DNA from: Oopsacas minuta
Taxonomy: Eukaryota; Porifera; Hexactinellida; Lyssacinosida; Leucopsacidae
DNA: 64,000 nt
Assembly: GCA_024704765.1 (NCBI GenBank)
Contig: JAKMXF010000303.1
Span: forward strand, 62,001-126,000
Direction of reading: 5' to 3'
The position numbers were made by a program, and so were the translations under genes. Position 1 is the stretch's first letter; each line of letters begins with the position of its first letter. Positions 32,530-43,800 of this stretch are shown piece after piece. The notes below the pieces were generated by a model. That model was not told the origin of the DNA and ran no database searches. It worked only from the letters and a program-made list of their open reading frames with translations.

Positions 32530-33944
32530 TCAAGAAGGTAGTAAATCTGAAGCAAGAGCTTCTAAATCAGGAGCACATACCATTCGTCCAGATAAGTAAC
32601 CAAGGTGAGTTAAGTGTCCCTGAGCAGAGCCAGGAGGATGATCTATAACCACAAGTTCCTGCAAGAAATCAGCAGGAGTTGCATTCAACAAATCAAATGT
32701 AGCATCTCCTATTTTCATAGATACTCTCCCTGATTCATGAATCCGTATATTACCTAAGCTTCCTTGTGGCAGATCTTTTAAGCCAGACAACTCAGCTTTA
32801 CCATGCTTATGGGATGCTAAGTATTGCATTTCTGTTTCATCTGGCTTACGTGGTCTCTTTATCTGTAAATTATAACCAATAAATACCATGTGTTAATTAT
32901 GGCTAATAATTAGGTGTTTCCCAACTTTTATCACCTGTGAACTACCTCCCGTAGACTGTAATACAAATTTTGAGATCCTGAGGACCCCGTGTTGGGAACA
33001 GCTAAATTAAGTTTATATATTACTGGAAATTTGTCAGGCAGCTGTAGGAAGAGAATCTGTGCTTTGTCATCTGTAGAGTTGAATAGTTCTGATGGAAATG
33101 ATTTGTCTATTTCTTGATGACCTGGTGAGACACGAATAGGATCCAATCCTGGCCAGGGGGGAGTCAGCATGCGTGGCTTAGAATTCCAGAGAGATAGCAT
33201 ATCATCTTGACACTGCTTACCCAATATTTTAGCGTTAAGAGCTCTGTCTAGCGGTAGGACACGGGGAATAGAGTCGTCATAAGGATCTAAGTGTTCTTCA
33301 GAGTTGTCCTCATCTCTGTCTGCATTAGAAGATGTGGGTAAATCGGCTAGAAGTATAAATATATAAAAACTGGTGCCGAACGTCGTAAACCAACACAGCA
33401 AGTGAAGTGTAATATCTCCAGTTATCCCGCTTAATCGAGCCAGGTGGCCTGGATGCGAATTTATATATTAAGCATTACTGTACGTAAAACATAATGATTT
33501 GAGTGATATACTTATACAATTACCATCTGTTTGCATTTCTTGCTCCAAAATCAAATCAGCCTTCTTATCAAGTTCAATTTGAGATTTCTTAATTACTTTC
33601 TCAGCAAGACCGCAAGAGAATATAGAGGTTGTAACAAATACGTTATTCCTTCGCTTGTTCATCTCAATTTCTCTTTTACTGTCTGGAAACTGTTGTTTTG
33701 AAAATTGGTATTTATTCGATGAGTTAGTTTTCAATTTGTTGTGGAATATTGTAGCATCATTATTTGGCCGTTTATCTTTTTGTCTTTCAGAAGTTTCCTC
33801 TGAGTTTTCAGAGGGTGCAGGTCTCTTACGGTTATTAGGAATGTTTGGAGTGAATAGCACCTTTTTAGGTTTATTTGTCCCAGTCAATTTTAAATCTCTA
33901 CTCGGCCGTAAGGTCGGTAGCTTTTTCGTGGCATCAAGAGACAT
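32530..33944 (-). CDS. POLR3D: POLR3D (RPC4/RPC53), RNA polymerase III subunit
   Basis: Three exons, 33524-33944, 32946-33346 and 32530-32862, give about 384 residues (human 398). The N-terminus is basic and low-complexity. The diagnostic part is C-terminal: ILFLQLPDKFP, NIRIHESGRVSMKIGDATFDL, FLQELVVID, then LGYLSGRMVCAPDLEALA, matching the RPC4 pattern LFFLQLP...IRKSGRV...FLQELV...KLVCSPDFESLL. RPC4 pairs with RPC5 (POLR3E) as the TFIIF-like subcomplex of Pol III in initiation and termination. The end of exon 2 is slightly uncertain: the chosen donor GAG|GTAGTT is phase-compatible with the TTTACAG acceptor, while a donor 11 bases downstream would need another acceptor. Confidence 0.87.
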
Positions 33945-36083
33945 AACTAGACAACACTACACTAGGAAGTTAACAATTATGACGTAATTATTTATTTAAT
34001 ATTCTCTGAGCGATTATAATTATTTGTAAATTTAATGAATTTATTGATACGTATTCTGTTGCTAATTATATTGTAGCGTATACCAACTCCAGACAGTACT
34101 ATATCATCACTTTAAGATCTAGCGAAGTAAGCTAATGAGATTAACTAGTATCTTAAGTTCTAGTAACGAACTTATGTCTCTGGTATGCGTATAATTTGAC
34201 CCCTGGATGGGTGTGGTACAGTATAAACAAATTTACAGACTAGTGATATTAATCTAATAATCAGATTATCGTATGATTTGGAGGTTGATCGTGTGTGATG
34301 TATGATAAATGACGTGAGTTGAGAGCGGCCCGAGTTTGTAGTATTCTAATATAATTTTCCGAATACCCCAGTTCATAACATGCTCTGCCCATATAATTTT
34401 CTAAATTTAGTACCATGCTGGCCGTAGATATGGATATCCCTCCGGATGGATATCGACGTTTTTGGTCAGATCCAATGGGTATTGTCACAGATGCCAAACT
34501 AGCGGCCCACCAAAGCGTGAGCTTTTGCATTTAGACCCGCGAAAAAGCGTGGACTCGCTGGTTAGCGGTGAGAGTTGGCATTGCTGATTGTGGAATGTGG
34601 ATATCCTTTTCGATTTTGTACTTGAGAAATATTTTCCACGGTTGAGGGATTTATACGATAATTAGCCATACTACATATTTCTTTTCATGTAATTGGTTGA
34701 AAACTTGTACTAATTGAGAAATAATAGCAATGCCATGTAGTCCCTTATACTTATACATATATACAAAGTTATAATTGACAATCTCTTCACTACATTATCT
34801 ATATATGAAATTGAATTCCATTAAATCAGTCGCGATGTAATGAATGGAAGATTCCAAGATAAGTGTACCAACTACATATATGTACCGGGAATTCACAACA
34901 AAAATCATTTGACTCTGAGGTAGACTGCCAAATCAATCTACCTCACTCAGAAAAGAAATACGCCTCGTACCTCTCCTGTGGATATTGTTCAAATACATTT
35001 ATGTGATACAATTTGACCTACGAAATGGGTAAACCAGAGTGGCATAACTACAGCGAAAGCCCACCAGGAAAACTGTAGTAATAAGGAGTCAGGCATCAAT
35101 GTCTACATAATATGCCTCAGGTTTTAGAAAAATCCCTCAATATCAACGGATAGCCTGGATTAGGATAAGGATGATTTTCATCTCCACGGAAAGCCTGAAG
35201 TTTACTCAAAGATATTTCGATATCAGAATTTATTTAATTTCAAATCGAATAATAGTGCAATATTGATACTATCCCAAATCTAAAGTGCTACAAAAAGGTT
35301 GGTTGTATCGTGACCTACATATTATCGATACTATAGTTCTATATATTTACTTGTTCAAATAGTAATCAACCTTCAAGATAATTTCTTCTAATTAGAGTAA
35401 TTGTCAAATACGACTAAGCAACGGCCCAGAGTTTGTTAATTGTTATGCAGGTACAATACGTCATAAAACAAACTTGCACGCTAGTTAATATTAAAACAGC
35501 CCCAGAGTAGTACCAGTTTAAGAAAACATTCTCTATAATATATTTATAGCAGTACAATACATTGATTGTATGAATTAGCAATTGCAAGCTGGCTAAAAAC
35601 GCTTTATAATAAAATGCATAACTAAACAAGGGTCGCGCTCCAAACAGCAATTTTTTGATAGAATTCGAGCGTAGACAGTCTGGAGGGTCTGTGCCAGTTG
35701 TAGTTTAAGAGATATCTGAGTCTTCTTTAGATTATGTTGAATTGTAACCTGTAGAATATCTGATTAATATGTATTGTTAATTTGAGATGTAGAGTATGGT
35801 TTATTCTAGAGCACTATTCCAATTACAACATATACATACAGATGCAGAGGCGCCGAACTTTCTAATAACATCAACGATGCAGAGGGGGCTCACATATATA
35901 GCTCTATGAGGCTGTAACCAAGCTTTCTCAAGACCCCCCCGGTTCGGCGCCTATGTACAGACATTATAAAGTAATTACACAAGACGAGAAGGTCAAAACA
36001 CATGTATTTTTTATTTTCTTTCAATAAGGTAATTTGGATCATTTTCAAATAGGTATACCTGTTCAATGCTCTATTCGGATTAG
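33945..36083. other. Intergenic, no supported gene
   Basis: A 2.1-kb stretch. The one longer frame (34261-34530, minus) shows no known domain. A small GGCGCCGAAC-ended element lies at 35838-35960. Otherwise it is AT-rich with no RNA gene seen. Confidence 0.4.
35838..35960. mobile_element. Small MITE with GGCGCCGAAC inverted ends
   Basis: GGCGCCGAAC at 35849-35858 and its exact complement at 35942-35951, with further weaker matching outward, bound a ~120-bp GC-richer segment in AT-rich DNA. Confidence 0.55.
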
Positions 36084-39000
36084 TTAAAGTTCGAATAAAC
36101 GAATGTGTACTGAATAGATAAGTACCTTTATACTTGGAATTCTAGTTAGTAGGTTGATGCTGTGTTGCTGAAATATGAATTGGCTAAAAACAAGAAAAGT
36201 TTTAAAATCTCAAACTGAATTACATTCAAATATAATAAGATGTAATAATTTCAAAAACAGCAAAATTGACAATATTTGAACATTAATTCTAACCATGAAT
36301 CCCTGATCCCATATATTCCTATTGAGTAGAGGGTCACTATGTAAGGAGAGAGGAGGAATTAGTGAAGGAGCAGATATAACAGTAGGAACTTGTGATGGAT
36401 CTGTGAGTGCTGTTGCTATTCCTCCCTGTAGAACTGCTAATGGTCGATCAACTATAAATAGAATTGTTATGAGATTACTTTACGCTCGTTTGTTAGGAGC
36501 TTAAGGCTATTGACAGGGCATCGGGGATTTAATAACGTCATAGCGGCCCAGCCACATTTGATAAGATTATTTACTTGTAGACTGCCAAGAATAAGTTTTA
36601 CGACTCTTATTCTCTTATTCGATTTAATTGATATCATTTATTACAATTTCAGTACTTTTCCATCTGATATGCATTCTCAATCCAGAATCTCGAAATTATA
36701 TTCTGTTATTGTATGCGCTACTATCGTTATATACGTGGTTATATACAGAAGGTACAATATTATGTATTTACATTTAAGGGGCTGACTCAGGTGGAAGGGT
36801 TGAATTCACTGGATAGAGGCCAGTGTTGACTATTTGACTCCGTACTGACAACCCTCCTGAAAGTAATCAGCCCAATTAAGTACGTAATCCTATAGGAAGT
36901 TTGTACTACACATACCTTGTGGATTTAAAGACTGGGGGTGTGCCCCTAGAGCAGCAACAGTGCTATGAGCACCAATAATGTGGCTAGTAGCATTTTCTAG
37001 TGATGTGAGTAGAAAGGACTGTACAGGAGGAGCTATACCTGTCACCAGTTGCTGAGGCAGACTTACTGAGGTAGGATAGACTACAGCTGCTGATACAGAT
37101 GGTAATACGGTTTGTAGAGGGACGGTGAGATGCGGATGATTGGTCTGAGAGAGGTGGGGTAGAGGGTATATAGATGATAGGTTTGATTGGAATCTATCTG
37201 GAATAGAATAAGGTTCTGTTCTATTAGATTGTCTGCGTGTACGCATCCTGCTGTTAGTAAATTGGCTCTCTAATCTACATAATAGATAGCAGTAAATACC
37301 AAATAATTTAATAAAGAATAATAGTTACTGACCTTTCTGAAGACTCGTTTAGATTATTCAATAACCAAACAGCTTCAGCATTTTGTGCTAGCTCATCATC
37401 GTGTATATTAAACAGCGCTGGGTCCACAAGTACATCTAGTAATAAAATAAATAATACGGGGAACTAATTTCTCAGAAGTATATTGGCTCTGAAAAGTGCT
37501 AGTAATGAATTCTCACAATCCATTCACCCCATTATGCAGTGGATCCGGCTTAATGTCATACCCCTCGTGCACGAGTGTTTATGACATTATCCGGGAAGTA
37601 AATTTCCTGCTAATTTCATTATTCTCGTGTGAATAGGACATTATCCGGGATAATCTGGGAATACAATTGGAATACGTAGTATGGATGTACGTGCTATGAC
37701 GTGTTTAGTACTAAATGGCAGTACGTGTAGACACACCTATATGCAAACGAGTCTTTCACACTGTTTACTTAAATATAGTATATTTCCACAAGTTTCCTTC
37801 TAATAAACTCGATTTCGCGGATAATAATAAGCTATTATCCGGGAAGGATACCAAATCTGACTACATTTTTATGAGAATAAGACTCAATAACAGAGTTGTT
37901 TTAGTAGAAAGAAACTAAAATGGTTTCGAATTTGAACATTTTATGATAATAAACGTGATCCACTATAACAGTAAGGTTATAAAGAATATCCTAGCCTCAT
38001 ATTATTGTAGATGCAAAAGCATGGAGGCTAGCGGAATAGTATTCATCCATGGTGGAGGTGCGGGGAGTATGATAGGAGAGAGCATGTGGAAACAGCTGAT
38101 CAGAGAGCATGGTATCTCTGTAGAAGGAATTAAAGACGACTCAATAATGTTTGACTGTCCGGGTGTAGCATTTCAAGAAATAGATAAGGGGCTTTACAGA
38201 CCTCGGAGCCTGTTTATCGACCCTGATGCACAGGACGTAACCAGGATACGTAAAGGAATGTTAAAGAAGTTATGGAGCCCTGATACTAACTTCGTTACTA
38301 GTAACAAAGACACAGGTAATTTATACACAGAGGGGTATTATACAACGTATTATTCTGTGAATGAAGGAATAACAGAGAAGATTAGACGACTTGTAGAACC
38401 AATTGATCAGCTGGAGGGGTTCCTCATATCCAGGAGTGTGAGTGGTGGAACAGGCAGTGGATTAATGAAGAGAGTTATGACAGACCTAATGAGAGATTTT
38501 ACTAAGCGACCTATTGCAGAAGTATGTCTATTTCCGTCTACGAGATATTCAGATATGCCAATAGAGCCATATAATGCTATGTTTGGTATAGATACTACAG
38601 ATAACAGTAACTGCTATAGCATGCTACTCAGTAATGAAGGAGTAGGGGAGTATATAGCTAATGCATTCTCTAAGCCATATTGTACTATGTCAGAGATAAA
38701 TTCTGTTATAGCTAGATTAATGTGTAATGTAACTTGTCAGGCACGTATGAGCGGAGAGAGGGTCTTAGAGAAATTGATTAAGACAGCAGCTTATTCCTGT
38801 CGTGCATTCAACATTGCTATGCCCAGTTATTCAGTATTATGTCATGAAGATAACAACAAGCTAATTGAATGTAAACTTGACCTCACAAGACAAATATTCC
38901 AGGATTACACTCAGTTGTTGGGTTACCCATTAAGTAAATCAGTAGGAAATTATCTAAACTATCAAGGTAACACGTCAGAGTTAGAAGCTCATGGGATACT

Positions 39001-40158
39001 GACGTCATCAGGTAGTTTTGATATTTCTAAACTGTCAACAAACACATCAATAAATGCTATAGAGAAATGGGTACCAACAAGGGTATTTGAGGATAGCTCA
39101 GCTCCTTATTGCGAGCTAGCACATGTAAGTGTAAACGTGGGTGTGTGTCAGGCACTGAAAGACCTGGCTAAGAAGTACGATAAGTTAATGTCTACTAGAG
39201 CATATATTCACTGGATAGTAGGTTGTGGTATCAGTAGTGAGTGTGTGGGAGTAGAACGAGAAGAAGTACAAAGTTTTATTCAGGATATTTCAGAAGTATT
39301 AGAATGAAATAGCTTATGAGATTGTGTTAATTAATATGTTTATGGAATTATAGACTTTATTATTAAAAGTTTAAGATAATATCTTACCGTCCACAGGATC
39401 TACAGGGTTAACATGTGTATGTGCTATAGAAGAGGAGTTCTGTCCATCTAGAATGAAGTACGAAGCAGTATCCATGTAAGTTGATGGGAAGTTAATAGGA
39501 GAGGTATTTAGCTGACTATATGTAAGGATGTTAGGAGTACCTACATATGCAGACAAGAGGGAGGGGTATACGAGGAGAGGGGACCAGACGGGCTGTGTTA
39601 TTACAGGGGTGTTACCAGGATTAACGCCAGTAGGAGGTGCTTGTGATAGCAATATGTCTGGTGCTACGTTAATACGTGGTATAGCTGAGTTTATAGAAAT
39701 ACCAGCTACTGGTGGCCACACTTGTCCTGCATGGGATGAGTTAGAATTTCTCATCTATTGGATAGCGCATAGATAAACTATATACAGTAGAGTTCGTCTA
39801 TTAGCAATTGCCTTAATAGCAAGATTCACTTATTAGCAAGTTTTTTCAGTTCACGGAGCAAAGTTATAAGGATTTACGTATAAACAAATTCACTTATTAG
39901 CAAGAACTATTTAGGATATATACACACACGTGTCCTACAATATCCTTATACGTATTATATTATCACATATACGTATGTACGTGTACATACAACAATATTA
40001 TTTATCAAATTGATTGAGTTGTTCTATTAGCAAGTTTCTCGTGCAAAACCCGACTTGCTAATAAGCGAACTCCACTGTAGTATATATTGTATTAAATATA
40101 CGTATGCATTGTATATACTTACCAAACCATTTGTCCCGCTAAGATTACGATTCTCCAT
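36084..40158 (-). CDS. Ser/Pro-rich protein of unknown function, host of a nested tubulin gene
   Basis: Proposed exons: 40123-40158, 39388-39754, 37333-37435, 36916-37274, 36294-36451 and 36084-36167. All are GT-AG and phase-consistent (1107 nt, about 368 residues). The protein starts MENRNLSGTNGL and is rich in Pro, Ser, Asn and Val. Its one charged segment is HDDELAQNAEAVWLLNNLNE followed by a basic RMRTRRQSNRTEP. There is no membrane helix or catalytic motif; it looks like an intrinsically disordered nuclear protein, but I do not recognise the family. An alternative 3' exon (about 36770-36856, from GLSVRSQIVNTGLYP to a TAA) also fits in phase after the 36916-37274 exon. Intron 2 contains the tubulin-like gene on the other strand, and intron 1 contains a MITE. 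The first and last exons are the least certain. Confidence 0.5.
37535..37966. mobile_element. ~430-bp non-autonomous transposon, copy 1
   Basis: It starts TGCAGTGGATCCGGCTTAAT and ends GTGATCCACTATA, an inverted CAGTGGATC end. Its interior (GTAGACACACCTATATGCAAACGA, GGGAAGGATACCAAATCTGA, TTTTATGATAATAA) recurs at 48411-48958. It ends about 55 bp before the start of the tubulin-like gene. Confidence 0.75.
38021..39307 (+). CDS. Highly divergent, intronless alpha-tubulin-like protein
   Basis: From ATG 38021 the ORF gives 428 residues; the frame is open for 26 codons further upstream, but that part lies mostly in a transposon. Alpha-tubulin order is kept: GGAGSMIGESMW...REHGI for GQAGVQIGNACW...EHGI, RPRSLFID for PRAVFVD, SVSGGTGSGL (tubulin G-box), IEPYNAMF for VEPYNSIL, and STRAYIHWIVGCG near the end for AKRAFVHWYVGEG. 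Key changes: Gln11 and Gln15 of the nucleotide pocket are Gly and Met, GNNW/ANNYA is lost, and no Glu stands at the alpha E254 position that drives hydrolysis in microtubules (Ile or Lys by hand alignment). The tail lacks the acidic run and C-terminal Tyr. The gene lies antisense inside an intron of the 36084-40158 gene. It is probably an old retrocopy with a new role; the open frame argues for selection. Confidence 0.78.
   Translation: MEASGIVFIHGGGAGSMIGESMWKQLIREHGISVEGIKDDSIMFDCPGVAFQEIDKGLYRPRSLFIDPDAQDVTRIRKGMLKKLWSPDTNFVTSNKDTGNLYTEGYYTTYYSVNEGITEKIRRLVEPIDQLEGFLISRSVSGGTGSGLMKRVMTDLMRDFTKRPIAEVCLFPSTRYSDMPIEPYNAMFGIDTTDNSNCYSMLLSNEGVGEYIANAFSKPYCTMSEINSVIARLMCNVTCQARMSGERVLEKLIKTAAYSCRAFNIAMPSYSVLCHEDNNKLIECKLDLTRQIFQDYTQLLGYPLSKSVGNYLNYQGNTSELEAHGILTSSGSFDISKLSTNTSINAIEKWVPTRVFEDSSAPYCELAHVSVNVGVCQALKDLAKKYDKLMSTRAYIHWIVGCGISSECVGVEREEVQSFIQDISEVLE
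39783..40079. mobile_element. MITE with TACAGTAGAGTTCG ends
   Basis: It starts TACAGTAGAGTTCGTCTATTAGC and ends GCTAATAAGCGAACTCCACTGTA in inverted form. Internally, ATTAGCAAG is repeated several times. It lies in intron 1 of the unknown minus-strand gene. Confidence 0.75.
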
Positions 40159-40805
40159 TTTCTAGAATAATAACGGAAATATATCAAAGTAAATCTACAG
40201 AATTGACATAATTAAATAATACATCAATGAATATTAGAATATCTGTTCCATTCCAATTCTAAATATTATAATTCTATCTTACCTTTGTTAGAAATTTAAT
40301 GTTTGCATCCTAGAAGAATATAATATTAATAAATAATTAGCTCTTAAGCTAACCATACGCCATGCCACTTTGTTCCATGTTTGATGGATAATTGGACATT
40401 CACCATAATAGCATGTATGATGGCTAAGGTCTCACAAAAACAGTATTGTAATGCAAACAAGATAAAGGCATTGGTGTCAACACTAGCAGTACATTTATAA
40501 TTCACACAATGGAATATGAAAAATTTTCTGAATATGTATCTCATCTAGCTGGAATAAAGACGTGTCCATTTTGTGAATTCCTAATTCTATATATTATACA
40601 AATTTAATCAAATTTTATTAGGGAATTTCTTACAAATATTCAAAAGGAAATTATCTGAATAAGAATCCCAGTTCGCCTTTAGAGTTATTTTACGTCCTCT
40701 AATAAAATAGCATTATCTTTTCAATCTATATAATATTATAATAAATAACCTTGAATACACAGAGAACACATTCCCTTTTCTCTGAATCCCACACGAGTTG
40801 GAGAA
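40159..40805. other. Intergenic, no feature seen
   Basis: Between the start of the 36084-40158 gene and the TRAF-like stop, both on the minus strand. AT-rich; no gene or clear repeat. Confidence 0.4.
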
Positions 40806-43800
40806 TCAAATCATTCTTCTTTTTCTTACTGTAACTAATGCGACACACGTAGAACTACAAAGGTATAGGACGATAACAAATGTAGCAATTAGTAATGGAA
40901 GTCCGGGATAGAAACTAGAACTATTGTAAGAGTTTGTTAAACATGAATAACAAATCGGAGAGTGAAAGGTTAAAGAATAATCGTGCATCCATAAAACCTA
41001 AATGCTACAAGGCTCTAGCAGAGATAGCTTCACTGGAAAGCGAGATGGTCAAATAGCTCAGTATGAAATGCTATCGTGTAATCGAGAGAGAGTTGAGAGA
41101 ACTCTAATATCAGTGAAGACTTACCATTTTCTCAACGAAGAAATTCTCCATATTTTGATTCCTATCTGTTATAAAGTCAACTTTCACTATTTGATTCATT
41201 CTCTTTCCGAGATCTAGCGATTGTTCACATTCTTTGCTTCCACTCTGAATAGCAAACTTTAAATTAGGCGGCCAGTATATGGTGTTACTAATAGAGAGGG
41301 AATATATTAACTACCTTTATGGCAAGGTTGAATTTGTTTTTGGAAATTAACGCTAATTTGAATAATTATTAATAAATCCTTCCATCTGTTCACAAATTTC
41401 AGAGATATGGAAATCTATAAAAATATGTAATTTTAGGCTTCAATAATTACATTTTTTCCACAATTATTGAAAACTTACATTTCTTGAGAATCGAAAGAAA
41501 AGAAGTGGGCTTGTAGTGTTGTTGGAGTATGACCCTATTGCAGATGTCAAGAAGACTTAAATACATAATTTTCACAATGTTTAACATATTACAATAACTA
41601 ACACTTACAAGAAGTTGAATGTGTCCAGTCCATTTGAGTAATTTGTGCTGAAGAAGAAAGTTGAAAGCTAACATGTATTTTTATACAAATTAATCAAATT
41701 ACCTTACATTTAGTTGAAGTAATAATTGTTGAATATAAGGTTGTGGTTTTGTTTTGGAGCAAAATGGTTGATGTTCCTAGGGAAATATGGGAATTTACAC
41801 TTTCAACTTGTTATCTAACTTGTTAACTCACTTCTATCTGTTCACTTGGAAATACAATTTCACAATATAAACAGGGCACAGGTTTCTTTTCACACTCCTG
41901 CTGGTGAGTGGAGAATCTATCCCGCGTGAAAATAGATCCACAACTGAATGGACATTTAATTTCTATAAACTGACAGACACACAGATGATCCTATGAGAGA
42001 TTACCATATTAATTAAGATAATGATTTGATTATATAATAACTATAGGAATAATATCTATACAAATAATGGAATAATTTGTATGTTAAACTTACTTCTAGT
42101 TCTCTCAGTTCTCCTTTCCAAACACAACCAGGTTTGGAATTGTTACAAAGTACACTCAGAGACAAGACTTCTCTTCGAGCGAAATTATCAGGAAAAAGCT
42201 ATAGAAAAAGTAACTATGAGCTAATTTCCAGTACTCTTAATTCGATAATGAAGTTACACATATTAGATATAACAATAGAATAGTAACAGTAGCATGGTAC
42301 CACTGCTCAATCGTCATTATTATATGTTTTCAAGCGATAATTCGATATATACGAAAATTTCGCTATATTCGTGTTCGTTGTAACTTGTAGGGGGAGTTGA
42401 CTATGATAGCAACGGGATCTAGAGACAGCGATAATTACTTTGATATAGCCGATTGAATTTGTGTTACTTTGATGGTTTAGGACCTTATTTGTTCAATTTC
42501 AGACTTCAATGTAAACATTTCGATATAACTGGAATTGACTGTATCAGTATTCGATACATTATGCATTGGCAAAAGATCTATAACCTAAACATATCCCTCA
42601 AATCTTGCATGTTTCGAATCTCCGTTATACCTCGTATAAATATTGTAAGATAATCACCAAGCCAGTATAATTCCCAAAAGAACTGATTAATGTGTCGAAA
42701 GCGAAATATGATAATCCAAAGGTCAGGAAATGCGAAGGAAAAACGTCAATATTAGCGCCTTTAGGTGAATTAAAGCTGAACAAATTCTGTCGATGATGTC
42801 ATTGAACTTTTCAATGGTAACATCGTACAGAGAAGTGTATTACACTTATTCAGGCTGTTTGTTGCTAGTGTTACATAATTAAGTGATTGAAACGAGAATT
42901 CAACCAATTTGTTATTGAAGAATTTCAATGACAGAATTGTATTGTCAACATCTGGGTATATTGTATTATGAAAATCAAGACTCATCATCAAAAGATAAGT
43001 ATACGTTTATCAGAGTATAGACATGTTGCAATACGACGATTCAAATCTACATAAGATGAGGTATACTGTATCTTGTAGATTTTCGTTATTAATAGGTAGT
43101 TCAAACAGTATTGTGGCCTACATTAAGAGTTGTAAAGAATATACACTGATTAATGGTCCCTGCCAACACCTTTATTCTGGTTAATCGTGTCGAAAATGCC
43201 TGGCATCGATTGACCCAAGCGTAGTCCTGCATAAATCGATAAAATTATTGTCCAGTCTTTCTATCACATTTATACTCTAATCATGCATTAGTCATTGAAG
43301 AAGAATGAAGGGAACTGAGAGAGCAATTTTATATAGACTTTGATTTCAATACTGGTAATTATAATGTATAGGGGCACAGTAATATCATTCTACAGTAGAC
43401 TCTCATTTATACGAACACCAAGGGACCGTCGGAATTAGACTGCTTAATGCTTATCCGGAATTGTAATAAAGCCAGTCATTTAAAGAATCTTGAGATGAAA
43501 TTCTGTACGTTTTTTATCCGATATCTCATTCGAATTAAGTATTAACGAGAATCCTCTGTTAGAGATAGTGTATTTGGTGTGGGTCTTAAAAGAGATCCTT
43601 GCCATACAACAGACTAAGTAAATACAGTTGACTTCGGTTGATGGGAACCAGTTAATCGGGACACTTTCCAGGAGGATTCAAGCTCAACCCATTAATAGAT
43701 ATAATACAAAATATTTCGGTTAATCCAGAACTCCTCTAAATTGTGGCAAACTAACTCGAACAAATGTCCTAATTTAGCGGAGTCTATCGTATTATGATTA

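Noticed and set aside
34261-34530. 89-codon minus-strand frame
   Set aside because: No recognisable domain; flanks are stop-rich and no splice sites link it to neighbours.
36322-36785. Plus-strand frames of 60 and 91 codons
   Set aside because: The first is a shadow of the minus-strand exon 36294-36451; the second lies in its intron and has no domain.
37943-38020. Upstream extension of the tubulin-like frame (26 codons)
   Set aside because: Mostly transposon end and spacer; the alpha-tubulin alignment starts at the Met at 38021.
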